Positions 11,454 to 23,183 of a DNA stretch of 64,000 nucleotides are shown in pieces. Made by a program: the position numbers and the translations under genes. Every line of letters begins with the position of its first letter. Within the stretch, counting starts at the first letter, position 1. The notes under the pieces were generated by a model. It did not search any database. It saw only the letters and a list, made by a program, of their open reading frames with translations, and was not told where the DNA came from. The stretch comes from Leptobrachium leishanense (taxonomy: Eukaryota > Chordata > Amphibia > Anura > Megophryidae). Location: positions 17,930,952 through 17,994,951 of the forward strand of contig CM019065.1 in NCBI GenBank assembly GCA_009667805.1, written 5' to 3'.

Positions 11454-13957
11454 TTTGTATTAAAGGTTTTTTATTTTGAAAGAAAGTCAACATTTACAGA
11501 TAAAGAAAATGGCCTCGCAGGGCCAAAACAAGTCGTCTGAGATTGCAATAGAACGGCCACGCAGGGCCATGATACCATAGTACGCCATGTTAAAAAGAAA
11601 ATTTAAGACCTCTGAAATATAAAATAGACATCTAGAAAACTCAACAGGAAAATAATAAGACGAGAAAAAAAAAAAAAAGTCTACTGGTATCATCCGTAAG
11701 AACATGCGGGTGAGGGGGGAGATGGATAAAATTAAGGAAAAAACAGGGGACATGAACAAAAAGTCTCAAGTTTGCGTAGCACAAAGATAAATATCAGGAA
11801 TCATACAGGGGGAGTATTCAATATTGCATCGTCTAGGAAAGCACAGAGCAGAGACCTCCTGTAACAGGGCTAACCTCCTGAGTAGACTATTGAGCAAATG
11901 AAGGGGGGATGGGGAGATATACTGCAAAAATCAGAAATGTGAGGGGGATCGTATCAATAAGTCATCAAAAAGTACTTTGAAAAGAGGAAATAAAACCTAA
12001 ATGCTTTAAATTTAGCCCCGGGCGGGGAAAGATAAGAAAAAGAGAGCAAAATATTGACCGAAGCATCTCTGTGGATTCTCGAGCATGTCTATAAGGCTCT
12101 AGTGAGCAAAAATGAGGAATGAAAGGGAGAAACATAGAAAGAGGGTAGATGTCAAACCCCATCAAGAGCTCAGAAACGGACTCGGTGGGTCCATGGTCAG
12201 TCAACCCGGGTCCAAAGAGGGCAAATCCAAGTTGCCATCTGTGGGAGGAATCGAACTCCTGCCAATCCCCAGAGAGTCAAATACAGGCCACGCTTCTCCG
12301 GGTTCACCAAAAACGTATGATACGTTATCCATAACAAAAGTAAGTGTGCCTCCTGCCCCCCATCTGTAGCGGATATTTTTTACCCGAAGGCAGGCCACTA
12401 CCTCTCGGAATCTCCGGCGCGCCGCCAAAGTCAAAAACGGCAGGTCGTTGTAGAGAGATATCTCTTGACGCTTCAAAAGGAAAGGTGCCCCGAGCCGTGG
12501 GCAATGACATCAATCGTTGCTTCGTGGCAATGTCCCGAGACATTGCAATAATGTCTCTAGGCGCTGACTCAGGAGCCGTCGCCGACTTCCGAACCCTTAT
12601 AGCCAGACCGAAAGTCTCTGGTGCTCCAGGAGGGAGTTTCAGCAGGTGTGTCGCCAGGCGGTTAGCATACGCCAGAACCTCCCCAGGGTGCACTGACTCC
12701 GGGACCCCTCTCATGCGGACGTTGCGCCGGCGGTGTCTGGCATCTATTACCTCTACCGTCCGTGACAGAGTCTCGACCTGTAGTTGGAGAGAGTCCACCT
12801 TATGAGCGAGGTGAGTATGTGCATCTTCGACGGTCTTCGTGCGGTCGGTAATGGTCGTCAAATTCTTGTGCACCAGGGCCATCTCCGCTTTAACCCCCGC
12901 CACATCTGCACACCACATCGCCCGCATCTCATTCATCATTCGCTTAATATCACCTTTAGTGGCGAGTTGTACATCTTCTCCCGGGGCAGCAGCCAGGAAC
13001 GCAGATGAAGCAGACTGGATGGCAGCGGCATCAGGGGACGCCGAGAAAGCAGCCCGTCGACGAGCTGCCTTAGCCGCCCGCTTCGCAGCGTTCTTTCTGG
13101 ATTTTTGATCCTGCGGCGGCGGCTCAGAAGACAGCAGGTCCGCGTCCTCTCCACTCCCCCTCGACCAGGCGAATCCGTCCTCGTCGGAAGAGCCATATCC
13201 TGGAGGCAAAACGGTGGACAGTAAGCCCGTGGAACTCGATCTCCCCCCGCACAATGATTCGCGTATATCGCGCTGTCTGGACCCAGGCATCGAATCGACT
13301 CCCCGCGCCGTCTTCTTACCCATCTGAAGGGGGGAACACGCGGTCCGCGCGCAGAACTCTGGGGCGCGAGGAAGCTCTCACTCCGCTACAGGCTCTCCTC
13401 GAATATCCCTCTTACGGGAACAGTCCGCTATATCTAAATATGTTTATGGGATTTCTTGCCCATTGATGTGGTGGTAAGAGGAAGGCCGGAAACGTAAGTC
13501 CGCGGCAACAGTACAGGGTGTCAGGGATCCAAGATGGCCGATCCAACTAGGCCTCAGTAACAGGCTCGAGCTCTCGTGGTGCCGTAATTTCGTCTGCGGG
13601 TAAGAGTGTTGTGCCTCCGGTGCTGTCAGCGGTCTAGGTACCTGGCAGGGGTCTCTCCGAGGGTCGATGTCCATCCGGGTGTGTGATGTTGCGGAGCTGG
13701 GTTCGAGGAGGTAGAAGGCCTCAAAGATGGCTGCCGGCCACTGTCCCACGCACCTCGTGCACAGCCTGGAGAGAATCGCAAGTCCGGAGGGGAGGGCAAG
13801 TCAGGCTCCGGTGAGTAGCACCCGATGGCCGGCGTCAGGGGAGTAATAAAGAGGGTCCGAGTTGTCTGGGATCAGTAAAAATCACCGTTGAGCAGGGAGA
13901 ATGCACGGAGCTCAGCAAAGTCGCGTCCGCTCCCCTTCACATCCGGCCACGCCCCCC
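11454..13957 (-). mobile_element. ORF1-only ('half-L1') LINE derivative, full copy
   Basis: The insertion is bounded by the 15-bp duplication GTTCATCTTAACTTT at 11439-11453 and 13958-13972. Read on the minus strand it starts GGGGGGCGTGGCCGGATG (near 13957), a typical L1-like 5' end. It then has a ~630 bp 5' region, ORF1 (13323 to 12201) and ~740 bp of T-rich 3' sequence, ending with AATAAA and CCTTTAATAC. There is no endonuclease or reverse transcriptase, so ORF2 has been lost. The complete ends and target duplication show that it was mobilised in this short form or is a very clean internal deletion. Confidence 0.8.
12201..13323 (-). pseudogene. L1-type ORF1 protein (Transposase_22-like), one frameshift
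   Basis: L1 ORF1 protein is an RNA-binding trimer that coats LINE RNA. Translation starts at the ATG at 13323. After a basic, alanine-rich N-terminus comes a coiled-coil stretch (AHTHLAHKVDSLQLQVETL), then the RRM-like block (RRRNVRMRGVPESV) and the sequence APRDII, both L1 ORF1 hallmarks. Near 12470 the frame breaks. The C-terminal domain (NDLPFLTLAARRRFREVV, IRYRWG) continues in another frame from about 12476 to 12201. The uncorrected frame runs to 12325 with an unrelated tail. The assignment is firm; a sequencing error at 12470 is the only alternative to a broken gene. Confidence 0.85.
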
Positions 13958-13972
13958 GTTCATCTTAACTTT

Positions 13973-14499
13973 AACCTCATCCCTTACTGCTGTTCTAGTC
14001 TGTTTTGCCTCCTTTGGATTCAGTCCCATTGGCCATTTTTTTTTTTTTTCAACTTTTGAGTAGGGGGTCTGGAAATGACAGATACGTGACTGAAGCAGTC
14101 ATCCTGATTCTGAAGACTACAGAGCAGGTGGTGCTTATGTATGATAATCTTTTCACTTGAAGTCTACATTTGTGAGTAGCCTCCCCCCCTTTTTCGGCAG
14201 TTAGTGGTGTTTTAGGCCAAGTTATTTAGCTTCAATTTGTGGTCAAATTTAGATTGCACTTTTAAAAAGTCTTACTTTTATTGGTTTCATTACATTCGAA
14301 GACTTCCTCTTCATCCCAGTGTCGCTTATCTAACTTCAGTCAAAAAATAAACATTTAAACGTGGCCAGTGGCATTTTATTTGTAGCTGAAAATCTGCCAC
14401 TGATTTTCACGTTATCTGTGCATTATTACTGGTTTTTGGCGGTATTGCGGGTTGGCTTGTTTTCTTGTTGAACATCCATATAGCCATATTGTTGTGGTC
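13973..14499. other. No recognisable gene
   Basis: Spacer between the half-L1 and the ZMYM1-like hAT remnant; a T11 tract lies near 14040. It may include the 5' end of that hAT, but no terminus is visible. Confidence 0.45.
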
Positions 14500-15629
14500 T
14501 ATCAAAAAAACTTTAGTTCATCCTAAGTCTGGATCAAAGAAGAGAAAGATGAGGAATCGGGAGGAAGAAAAGTTGAAAGAAGCCAAGTGCCTTATCCAAG
14601 TTTTTCAAGAAGCAGAAATTCACAGACTGTTGTGGCAGAGTGTATTGACCCTTCTGAAGAAGTCCACCAAGACACAGTAGGAGACTAACATGTAGCACAA
14701 CTGTAGCCCATTCACCCTGTCCCCGAAGCAAAGGAAAAATCACCAAGAATTAGAAGGTGAATCTACAATCATGGAAAACCGGAAGAACTAGATTGGAAGG
14801 ATCCATCAATTTGGTCAGATGTACTTCAAGACAAAGATAGAATAGTGATCTGTGGCTTAAGAAGCAAAATTAACAGGAAACTCAACTGGAGAAGAATTCT
14901 GAACGGTTATTCAGTGAGCTTCTCCTGTAAGCAAAATCTTCAAATAGATATGAAAAGCAAATACGGGACCGGCTGTGGTGGAGCACCAGCACGCATGCAT
15001 TGAACTGTGTGACATGCGTGGCATTCGCTTTTGATAGTGGCAAGGCTAGCAGTTTTCTTTGCAGAAAAGGGTTTGACCCATCTAAAACCACGTGACACGT
15101 TTTATACAACAGGCTGCCAAAACACGAACAGTCCATTTTTCACAAACAACACTATTGGAGAAGAAATTTGCTGCTTTATTAGACTTTTGGATGTGACCAT
15201 TTTTGGCATCAAGCAATCTTGCATTTAGGGGAAGCTCTCAGAATTTGAGACCTGCAAAACAGCAATTTTCTTGGTGTGCTTGAACTGATAGCACACTATG
15301 ATCCACTGTTGCAAGAACATATGGAAAAGGTGAAGAAAAGCCAAGAGAGTGGACGCAAATTGCCTGTTCATTATTTATCTTGGGTAACGCAAAAGGACTT
15401 CATAAAAGTTTGTGGAAAGTGTTTTGGACACCATACTTGCTGAAAGGGAGAAGGCAATTTATTTTCCTGTGATTTGCGATGCAACAGACTTTTCACATAT
15501 AGAACAGAATGTAATTTTTCTAGGCTACGTCCGTAGAGATCCAGGTAGTGAAGAGAGAGTTATTCAAGAAAGATTTGAATTTTCTGACTAGTGCTAAAAG
15601 ACCGAAATAGCTGAAAAACTCCACGACCG
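14500..15629 (+). pseudogene. hAT transposase, ZMYM1-like, N-terminal and central part (degenerate)
   Basis: Scattered blocks in all three forward frames match the domesticated-looking hAT proteins annotated in vertebrates as 'zinc finger MYM-type protein 1-like'. They include a basic start (PKSGSKKRKMRNREEEKLKE, 14521-14580), SSFLCRKGFD (about 15049-15078), NFLGVLELIAHYDP (about 15258-15300), LLQEHMEKV, HYLSWVTQKDFI, and the first catalytic region CDATDFSHIEQN (about 15477-15512). Stops and frameshifts are numerous, so this is an old copy. The C-terminal part is found 5.4 kb further on (21015-21900), in the same orientation, so the gene has been split by insertions. Confidence 0.7.
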
Positions 15630-16333
15630 TGTCAGGGTCCTTGTCGCTGCTGCAGCAATGGCAAATCTGGCGCTGCCGCACCCTGAATACTACCTGGGCA
15701 GTACATGAAAGGTGTGGCCCTATTATGAACTGTGTTTTCTTTCAGCTCAACACATTCAGGGGCACTCATTACCTGGCCAGTGTGCTCCTACTATAAGGGT
15801 GCTTCAGCATTGATGTCCAATACCCAGTGTGGAGTCTGTTCAGCTAGAAGCCTGTCCTGTTGCCAACCAGTACCTGCCTGTGTACCGGATAACCGCTCTG
15901 CCAACCCTAGACCCACGGATTGCCCCCCTGACCGCTCTTGTGGACTACCCTTGTTAGACACCACGCCTGAACACCCTTTGTTTGCCGTGACACTTCTTTG
16001 AATCAAGACCCCCTAATCTGCTTCCAAGACCCTCCAAAGAATCTCATTGTGTGTGTTTCACAAACGATCATTTGCCATTTCCATACCCTGTTGCCAAATT
16101 CCCTGTGCATTGGACTCCCACTTCTATACCAGTAACCCTGTTAGTTACCATCTTCTCTCTGTGTGTTACCCTTGTATCCGTCAGCCCTGATCCAGTTAAC
16201 CTTTTCCTGTCTCATCCCAGTTCCCCTTGCATCAGCAGCCCTATTCCAGCCTCTCCCCTCATTTGGTTTCCCTCAGACCTCCTTGTTTACCATAACTGCT
16301 GTCTCGTGTGTCACTGCATCCTGGGCTCGTACC
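15630..16333. mobile_element. LTR-like segment within the split hAT
   Basis: Starts TGTCAGGGTCC at 15630, exactly where the hAT homology fades. It contains a GTGACA end-like string near 15985-15990, which would bound a ~360 bp LTR. C/T-rich sequence follows to 16333. No target duplication was found, so a solo Gypsy LTR is a guess based on its ends and composition. Confidence 0.3.
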
Positions 16334-19215
16334 TAGGGATGAGCTGTTCGGTTCGATCTGTTCGGAGTTCGCATCGAACATCTGCCGTTCGCCGAACTCC
16401 GAACATTTCCGCGTGTTCGGTTCGAGTTCGCCCACAATGCACTTTTCCACTGGCCTGAAGCTTGTAATTGGCTACAGCCTTGCACGTGACCACAGGTAAG
16501 GTGCATGACTATGGTCAAATTTTGCCCAATCATGGGCTCACAGAGCTAAGTCCCGCAGCACACTATATAAGGCGTCCCTCGCAGCCCCAGCACGTGTTTT
16601 TTGAGAGGAGATTGTTCTGTTAGTGTGTGTTCTCACTACCAGCAGCTATTGTGGGGGTCTCACTTCTACAAGATATCTGGAAATTGTAATCTGAGTCTTG
16701 TCACTGTTACCAGCTATCAGGGGGTCCTATCAGGGGTCTCACAGACTTGTAGCAGATTTCTGCGAATTTTAATCTGTGTCTTGTCACTGGCTGCCAGCTA
16801 TCAGGGTGTCTCACGGAGTTATACCAGAGTTCTGGAAATCTTTCATCCAGATAACACAGTTGAATCAGAGTTCTGCATATCTCCAATTTTTATAACAGAG
16901 TTGAATCAGAGTTCTGTATATATTTAATCTATATATCACTCACCATGTCAGAAAGACCAAAAAGGACATGCAGACGCTCCCAGACACAGATAAGAAGGCA
17001 AGCAACCTCTGTGTCGGGAGCCTGTGCCTCTGGTCGTCGTGGACATGGTGCATCCTCTGCAGGGGCACGCTTGTCCTTTCTAACTGGTGCTGGCCGTCTT
17101 AAGCAGCAGCAACATACAGAGGATTTGGTGGATTGGCTAACCAGGCCATCCTCATCCTCCGAGTCCTCTGCCAGCCAGGCTTGTAGAGGTTTACAGTCCA
17201 CCTCAGCTGCCAAAGCAGCTAATGCAGCCTCCATGTCCACAGCTACTCCTGCCGTGGCCTCACCAACATACACGGAGGAGTCAGCCGAATTGTTTGATTA
17301 CAATGACAGTGACATGCTGCTTGAGGATGCTCAGCAACTACAGTGCTCTGATTCAATCTCTGAGGACTATAATCAACCTAGAGGAAGGGGGTGCCAGTGA
17401 CACACAAATAACTGGCACTCATACTGCAGCTGCTGGGGGAACATATTGCGAGGTTGGCTCCAGTGACAAGGAGATAGGAGGTGATGACGATGATGAGGTC
17501 ACTGATTCCACCTGGGTGCCTGATCCAACAGAGGAGTCAAGTGAGGAGGCACAACAAACACGAGGCACAACGTCCTCTATGACCAACCGTAGCCAGCCAA
17601 GGCATCAGAAGTCACAGCTGCTCAGGTGCAGAGCGCTGTTGTCTCAAAGCACATGTACAGGAAGTCTGCTGTCTGGGAGTTCTTAAAGAAATGTGCAGCA
17701 GACCGCACTGTTGCCATTTGTAATCTATGTCAGATGAGGATCAAGCATGGGAAAGACATCCCACGCTTAAGTACCACGTGCTTGAGGTGACATATGACCA
17801 CCTGCCACGCATCCCGTTGGCACAACACTTTGCATAGGTCCTCCTCATCTGTCTCTACCCCCACTATATGTCCAGCCATGTCATTGCCTACAACCTCCAC
17901 TGACAGGGATGCTACAGTAATGGGTGTACCAGGTCCTTCCTCACAATGTGACAGCATCCCATCAGCTGAAGATTTACGCAGTCAGATTACGTTGCCCCAG
18001 CTGCTGCAGCGTAAGAAAAAATATAGTCCCAACAATCCCCAAGCACAGCGTCTAAATGCCAGCTTAGCAAAATTACTCGCATTGCAGCTGCTGCCTTTCC
18101 AGCTGGTGGACTCTGCTCCCTTCCGTGAATTTGCTGAATGTGCTGTACCACAGTGGCAGGTTCCAAAACACCATTTCTTTTCACGGAAGGCCATTCCAGC
18201 ACTATACCAGCACGTGGAAGACAATGTTATGGAGTCATTGGGAAAGTCAGTCAGCAGCAAGGTGCACATGACTTTAGACACGTGGTCCAGAGAGCATGGA
18301 CAGGGCCGTTACATTTCCTTCACGGCACACTGGGTAACTATGATTGTAGCTGGGAGGGATCCAAGACGGGGTTCTGTGCTGGAGCTTGTTCATCCACCAC
18401 GCCTCCAGAAAGCTGCTTGTATGATGTCTGTCTGCTCCACCGCCTCTTCCTCCTCCTTCTCTGGCGAAGTGGCAGTTAAACCGACGCGTGGCAGGGGCTA
18501 CGCAATGGCTCAAGCAAAAAGATGCCATACTGTGCTTGAGCTGGTTTGTTTAGGGGACAGGAGCCACCCCGGGCCAGAAATTGTCAGCTCTGCAGGGGCA
18601 GGTGCAGAGATGGTCAACACCATGCCAGCTTCAGCTGGGAATGGTCGTCTTTGATAAATGGCAGCAACCTTCTCTCCGCCCTACGCCAGAGTAAGTTGAC
18701 GCATGTACCATGCCTAGCACACGTCCTAAATCTGGTGGTACAGTGTTTCCTAACCAGGTACCATGGGGTGGCACAGCTTCTCAGCCAGGCCAGAAAAGTC
18801 TGCAGTCACTTCAGACGGCCATTACCAGCAAGTGTTCGCCTGGCAGAAATTCAAAGAGAATTCCACCTTCCCACAAAACGTCTGATCTGTGACATGCACA
18901 CCAGGTGGAACGCGACATTAGCAATGCTGCAGCGTCTGCACAAGCAGCAGAGGGCCATCAATGAGTACCTGTGTGAGTATGGCACACGGACAGGATCAGG
19001 TCAACTTGGTCCCCCCCACAGTGGCTGATGATCAACGATGCATGCACTGTACTGTCGCCATTTGAGGAGGCAACGAGGATGGTGAGCAGGGACAGTGCAT
19101 GCATCAGTGACACAATTCCTTTAGTGTTTCTGCTGGAGCGCACTCTGCGGGGAATTATAAATGTGACACTAGAGGCAGAGCAGCGGGAGGAAGAGGAGGC
19201 CTTCCCTAGCTATCA
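16334..19215 (+). mobile_element. hAT element with ZBED-type transposase, 3' truncated
   Basis: The left end TAGGGATGAGCTGTTCGG (16334-16351) begins a terminal region rich in GTTCGG/CCGAAC inverted motifs (to about 16435), typical of a frog hAT family. A ~500 bp 5' leader follows, with imperfect repeats of CTTGTCACTG...CCAGCTATCAGGG (16695 and 16785). Then comes the transposase. Homology stops near 19215 and no right terminus is found, so the 3' part was deleted or replaced. Confidence 0.65.
16945..19215 (+). pseudogene. ZBED-like hAT transposase, truncated and frameshifted
   Basis: Begins at the ATG at 16945 (MSERPKRTCRRSQ), with a Ser/Ala-rich N-terminus and an acidic stretch. The BED zinc finger lies at about 17665-17822: VWEFLKK, CNLC, and a His/Cys end interrupted by an in-frame TGA. 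The catalytic core appears at 17990-18400 (HMTLDTWSREHGQGRYISFT), with its Asp in LDTWS. The insertion-domain region includes CLAHVLNLVVQ (about 18713) and HTRWNATLAMLQRL (about 18898). The chain ends near an acidic run (EQREEEEAFPS). Several frameshifts join these blocks and the C-terminal hATC dimerisation domain is missing. The family is clear; the copy is dead. Confidence 0.8.
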
Positions 19216-19319
19216 AGGCCCCAGTCTTTATTGTATGGCAGCTTGAAAACTATTGGGTTTACCCCACGAGCAGTGTCTAGATAGCTGAGGCCAGGTCGGC
19301 AAGAGTCTGACGTGGCCAG

Positions 19320-19640
19320 CTGCAGCTCTAGAGGTCACCGAGTTCCAACAATTTGATTCTCCTTGCCGGAATTTTTGGGAAACAGTGCAGGCGATTCAAT
19401 AGAGCGTTCTCTATGGCTTCAGGGCTGCTTTGATCAAGTCTTTGCCAAGCAGCGTCGAGGCCCAACATTGGATTATTTATGTGGACCGCTCTGAGTCTCG
19501 ACACATTCTGTAGTCTGTGGACCAAGCCATCTGATCAGCAGCTCCAGTTCCTCAGCAGGAGCAATGCCAAGATCACCAATTGCAGTTCTGAAGGCAACCC
19601 TTCGAGCTTCTGCAATTTTCAGGTTGGTCATCGAATCATA
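19320..19640 (-). pseudogene. Retrotransposon gag-like (DUF1759) fragment
   Basis: On the minus strand, frames in this interval read IAPAEELELLIRWLG and then NNPMLGLDAAWQRLDQ, IENALLNRLHCFPKIP, KLLELGDL. This pattern (AWxRL, ENALL.RL, FPKI, LxELGDL) is characteristic of the DUF1759 gag region found in many fish and frog LTR retroelements. One frameshift and early stops are present; no protease or pol follows. It is a short fragment next to the truncated hAT. Confidence 0.55.
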
Positions 19641-19659
19641 TATCTAGTAAACTCCGACA

Positions 19660-21014
19660 TGTCGGTTTGCTCCGATTTTGGGCAGGGAAATGAAGTTTGA
19701 AAGGTATTTGCAGTATTCTGGTTAAGTGACATAGGGTAGTATGCGGTTGCATCTGTATTTAGCCCTGGAGTTGGTTTAACATCCATAGACTCAGGCAGGC
19801 ATGGTTTTATAGCTGTACGGTTGCTAGGATTTTAAAGAGTTGCTGGGGGGTAGAATTGCATCCGAGAGTTAATGGCTGCTAGGTGACCAATAATTACCTC
19901 AGAACTAGACTGAGGAAAAAGGGGCAGGGCTAGCTGGATGCAGCAAGGCTATAGTGACCCAGCAGGAACAAAATAGCCAGGAAATCATAACTAAGCAGTA
20001 AAAGGCAGATTCAATACACAAGATTAAAATATACAAATAATCCGCTGCCGCTGAATCATACGGCATGACATGGAAGTCTACAAGTGTGCTCTCTGCAGGC
20101 TTCTGAGAGAAAAAAAACTGAGCTGAAAGTTCTTGGGATTGGTATACCACTATGATACCATATGCCTGATTACGGAGCCAGCAACCTCATATGCAGGCTC
20201 TACACATGAGTTGAGCTATATTGGTTACAGAAAGCATTTCAGTGACTAAGTGGAATAATGCAATGGTGTTAGCTTCGTACATGTTCGAGCTTGCTGGAAG
20301 ATTATCGAAGCAAGGGAAGGGGTCATCCTTAATAGACCCAACGCTGACGTACTGAGCCTTTATCATATAGGCTCTAACCCACGTTGAGTGGTCAATTGGC
20401 TGGCACTTTCATGGTTACACATTGTTTCATACTGTGTTACACTAGTATATTTTTCTCTTGCCCTTCGTATATATCTGATATATCGCCTATCATGACATCA
20501 GCGGGAGGAATCCGCCTGCGTGTGTGATTTCAACTTTATTGATTGGGGGACTATTTCTGTAGGATTGTGTACAAAAAGGTGAATTACTACACCATAACTG
20601 TATTCACTAATTTAGATACGAGTATGTTCCCGATGGAACCAAGTGAGGCATAAGGCGCTTTTCAACCTTGGTTTTTGTTGATCCATTTTAAGAGTGGTTG
20701 TGGGAATACGTTTGGGATATAGCAGCCTTGCTTTGCTGTCTGGTACAATTATTGCCACTTCAGCGCCCCTTTTACATCATTTTGTTTTAAATGGTGCCAA
20801 TATGTCGGGGATAATAAAAAGGTGTTTGAGCCCACATACAAGAGAAATATCCCAAAGCTAACTTTACTCCTTGCGCTTCCCATTCTTCGAATCTTGGTCG
20901 GTGTACATGCAGCGTCATGCCCTGATGTGATTACTTTTGGGATGTGTTAATAGTCTGTATGTGCTTTTCAATGGAAGTCCTTAGGAGGTAAAATATTTTG
21001 AAGGTTGGAACTGG
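19660..21014. other. No recognisable gene within the split hAT
   Basis: About 1.35 kb with no ORF or motif I can name. Composition and short phrases (around 20390-20690) look like noncoding PLE or LTR DNA, but no terminus is certain. Confidence 0.4.
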
Positions 21015-21900
21015 AATTTCTTTGCATGCCTTAAGCGACACCAGATGGATCGCAAGAGTGGAAGCAGTTTGTCAGATTGCACAGAAACTGCCAAGCATTG
21101 ATTCCTTAGAAAAAAATAATAATTAGACTTTCAAGTGAGGCTCATTCTGAAGCAGCAGACCTAAAAGATTTATTGCTCATCTTTTAAAAGGAATTATATT
21201 GGCAACCTTTTGAATGAAAGTTCTGCAATGCTTTGAAGAGAGGAACAAGATTCTCCATTCCAGATCAATGTCACTGGAAGTTGGCGTAGAAAATATAAAA
21301 AGGCACTTTCCCTGGAAATGCAATCATTGAGAAAAGTGGCTCGATATCTTCTGAGGATAAACTTGTGTCAGAAGAAATGGAAATACCAAAAGTATTAAAA
21401 ACACAAAGGCACCTGAAAAGAGCAAAAAGGCACCAGTCACAATCCTGTGATGAAGAAATGGATACAGAAACCGCTTTCAAGATTAATGTATTTCTTCTTA
21501 CACTTTACGGCATAAATACTGAGCTTAACCAACGCTTTCAATACACGAAAAGAGTTTGCTCATGGTTTACACCGATCTTAAAATTAAGGGCAATATCCGA
21601 TGAACTGATGACGTCTGCTGAAACGGACAGCGTACAACCCAGGAGACCATACACGTTCTTTAGAAGGTGAGCTTCAGCACCATCGCAAAGTGCATGATGC
21701 AACCTTTCCATGCGATATCACTGTTCCTCTCTCTATGGCAGGAGGAGAACGAGCATTTAGTGAGCTATCAGATTAAAAATGATCTACGATCAACAATGAG
21801 GGAGCAACGTCTTAACCTTGCAATTATTTCCATTTGAGCATGAGCTTGCATGAAAACTCAATTTTAAGGATCCAAACGATTTTGCAAGTCGTATGAGATG
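21015..21900 (+). pseudogene. hAT transposase, ZMYM1-like, C-terminal part (degenerate)
   Basis: This continues the gene interrupted at 15629. Blocks in different frames include LKRHQMDRKSGS (about 21031, resembling the LxxxSDTRW region), MSLEVGVENIKR (about 21269-21304) and SEEMEIPKV. The hATC dimerisation motif is at about 21712-21840: VPLSMAGGERAFSEL, then a shifted frame carrying LRSTMREQRLNLAIISI. The same strand and order as 14500-15629 support a single original gene. Many stops are present. Confidence 0.7.
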
Positions 21901-22375
21901 GTCAGCTCCACATAACTGAACGTGCCAGTTTAACAGATTGCTTGGTTCTCATTTCAGCCCATAGAGTTGTTTTCTCTCAGTGCTGGTGGTTGATGCATTC
22001 ATCCCACCTCCATTACTGAGGATTCCTTTTTTCTATGTTCCAGTTATTCTTCGTTCCCAGTGGTTCTTCAGTCCGGAATAGTTTGCTGCACGTTTCTTCG
22101 CTCTATATTGCCAGGAAAAGAGGAAGCTGCCAGAAGTGTTCTGGGACTATGTGCGTTTGCTAGGGGATATAGGAGATACCATAGGTTATGTGAAGGGGGT
22201 ATCCCAACAGCGTCTGATTACTACTTCCAGCAGCAAGAAATTCAAAGAGTTTGGCATAATAATACTCCCCTCCATTCGTCTTCAATAAAATGACTTCCTG
22301 TCATGGAAGAAGGGAAATTTGGAATTTTGCAAGTCTTGAGATGGTTAGCTCCCCATAACTGAATGCGATTGTGCA
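21880..22375 (+). repeat. Direct duplication of hAT 3' sequence
   Basis: ATTTTGCAAGTCGTATGAGA-like sequence at about 21882-21930 recurs at about 22323-22370 (GCAAGTC..TGAGATGGT.AGCTCC.CATAACTGAA). Copies are 440 bp apart and about 80% identical by eye. Between them is unassigned DNA. Confidence 0.5.
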
Positions 22376-22415
22376 GCATTTGCATTTTTATGCCAACTGC
22401 TTAGGATTAGTCATA

Positions 22416-22730
22416 AGGCTGGGTTCACACCTAGACGTTTTTCAAACGTGCGCAATACGCGCGCTTATTTTTACGTGCATTCGCGGATACGAAAATCGCG
22501 CATTGCAGTGCCTTTTGCGGCTATGTCTATGGCTGCGAATGCACAGTTATACGCACCAAAGAAGCTCCCGTACCTTTGTGCGTCGGACGTGTTAAAGCTC
22601 GCTTCTGCGCGCTTTAAAAAGCTTAGGTGTAAACGGGTCCCATAGGAAATCATAGAATTTCCTCGTTCATGCATTTTAAAGTGGGCAGGAACACGCTTTA
22701 AAACATCTAGGTGTGAACGGGCCTTACGGC
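22416..22730. mobile_element. MITE with GGTTCACACCTAGACG terminal repeats
   Basis: The left end TAAGGCTGGGTTCACACC (22419-22436) pairs with the right end read inward, TAAGGCCCGTTCACACCT (22727-22710), and the match continues through TAGAYGTTTT. The interior is CpG-rich with alternating GCGC tracts. A second, weaker copy of the right end (AGCTTAGGTGTAAACGGG) lies at about 22621-22639, so the right terminus is partly duplicated. No ORF. The superfamily is not certain. Confidence 0.7.
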
Positions 22731-23183
22731 CACGAGCTGTCACACTGTGGCATGCACATTTTATACCATTTGTTTGCATATGGTACTATGGCTTTGTAAA
22801 GGAAGAGCATTTTCTTTATTTTGTAAAGGAAGGGCCCGCTGGGAGCATTACTTTGTACTTTGTAAAGAAAAGCCCCTATTGGAATGTTAGAATTTCCTGT
22901 AATATCTGGGCAAAATATAATTAAACTAAAAGACCCTTATTTGCTTCAAATTAAAGTGTACTTTTACAAGCAGTCCTTGTTCGAGAGGAGGCCTGTAATA
23001 GGTAGGTTAGTGTAGAAACCAGTCTAGAAAGTCTTCCTTGACGTGGCAGGCTTCACTTTTTTTCCAAAATACTTGTGCATGTGTCCCATGGGAAGAGTGG
23101 ATCACAAGGGGGGGCAAAGTAAACGGTCAGTGAGTAGCCCATAAATTTATGATGGCTGCCCTCAACCTGACCAAGTACCAGAG
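22731..23183. other. No recognisable gene
   Basis: Contains a short imperfect direct repeat of TTTGTAAAGGAAGRGC (about 22794 and 22826). Nothing else recognised. Confidence 0.5.
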
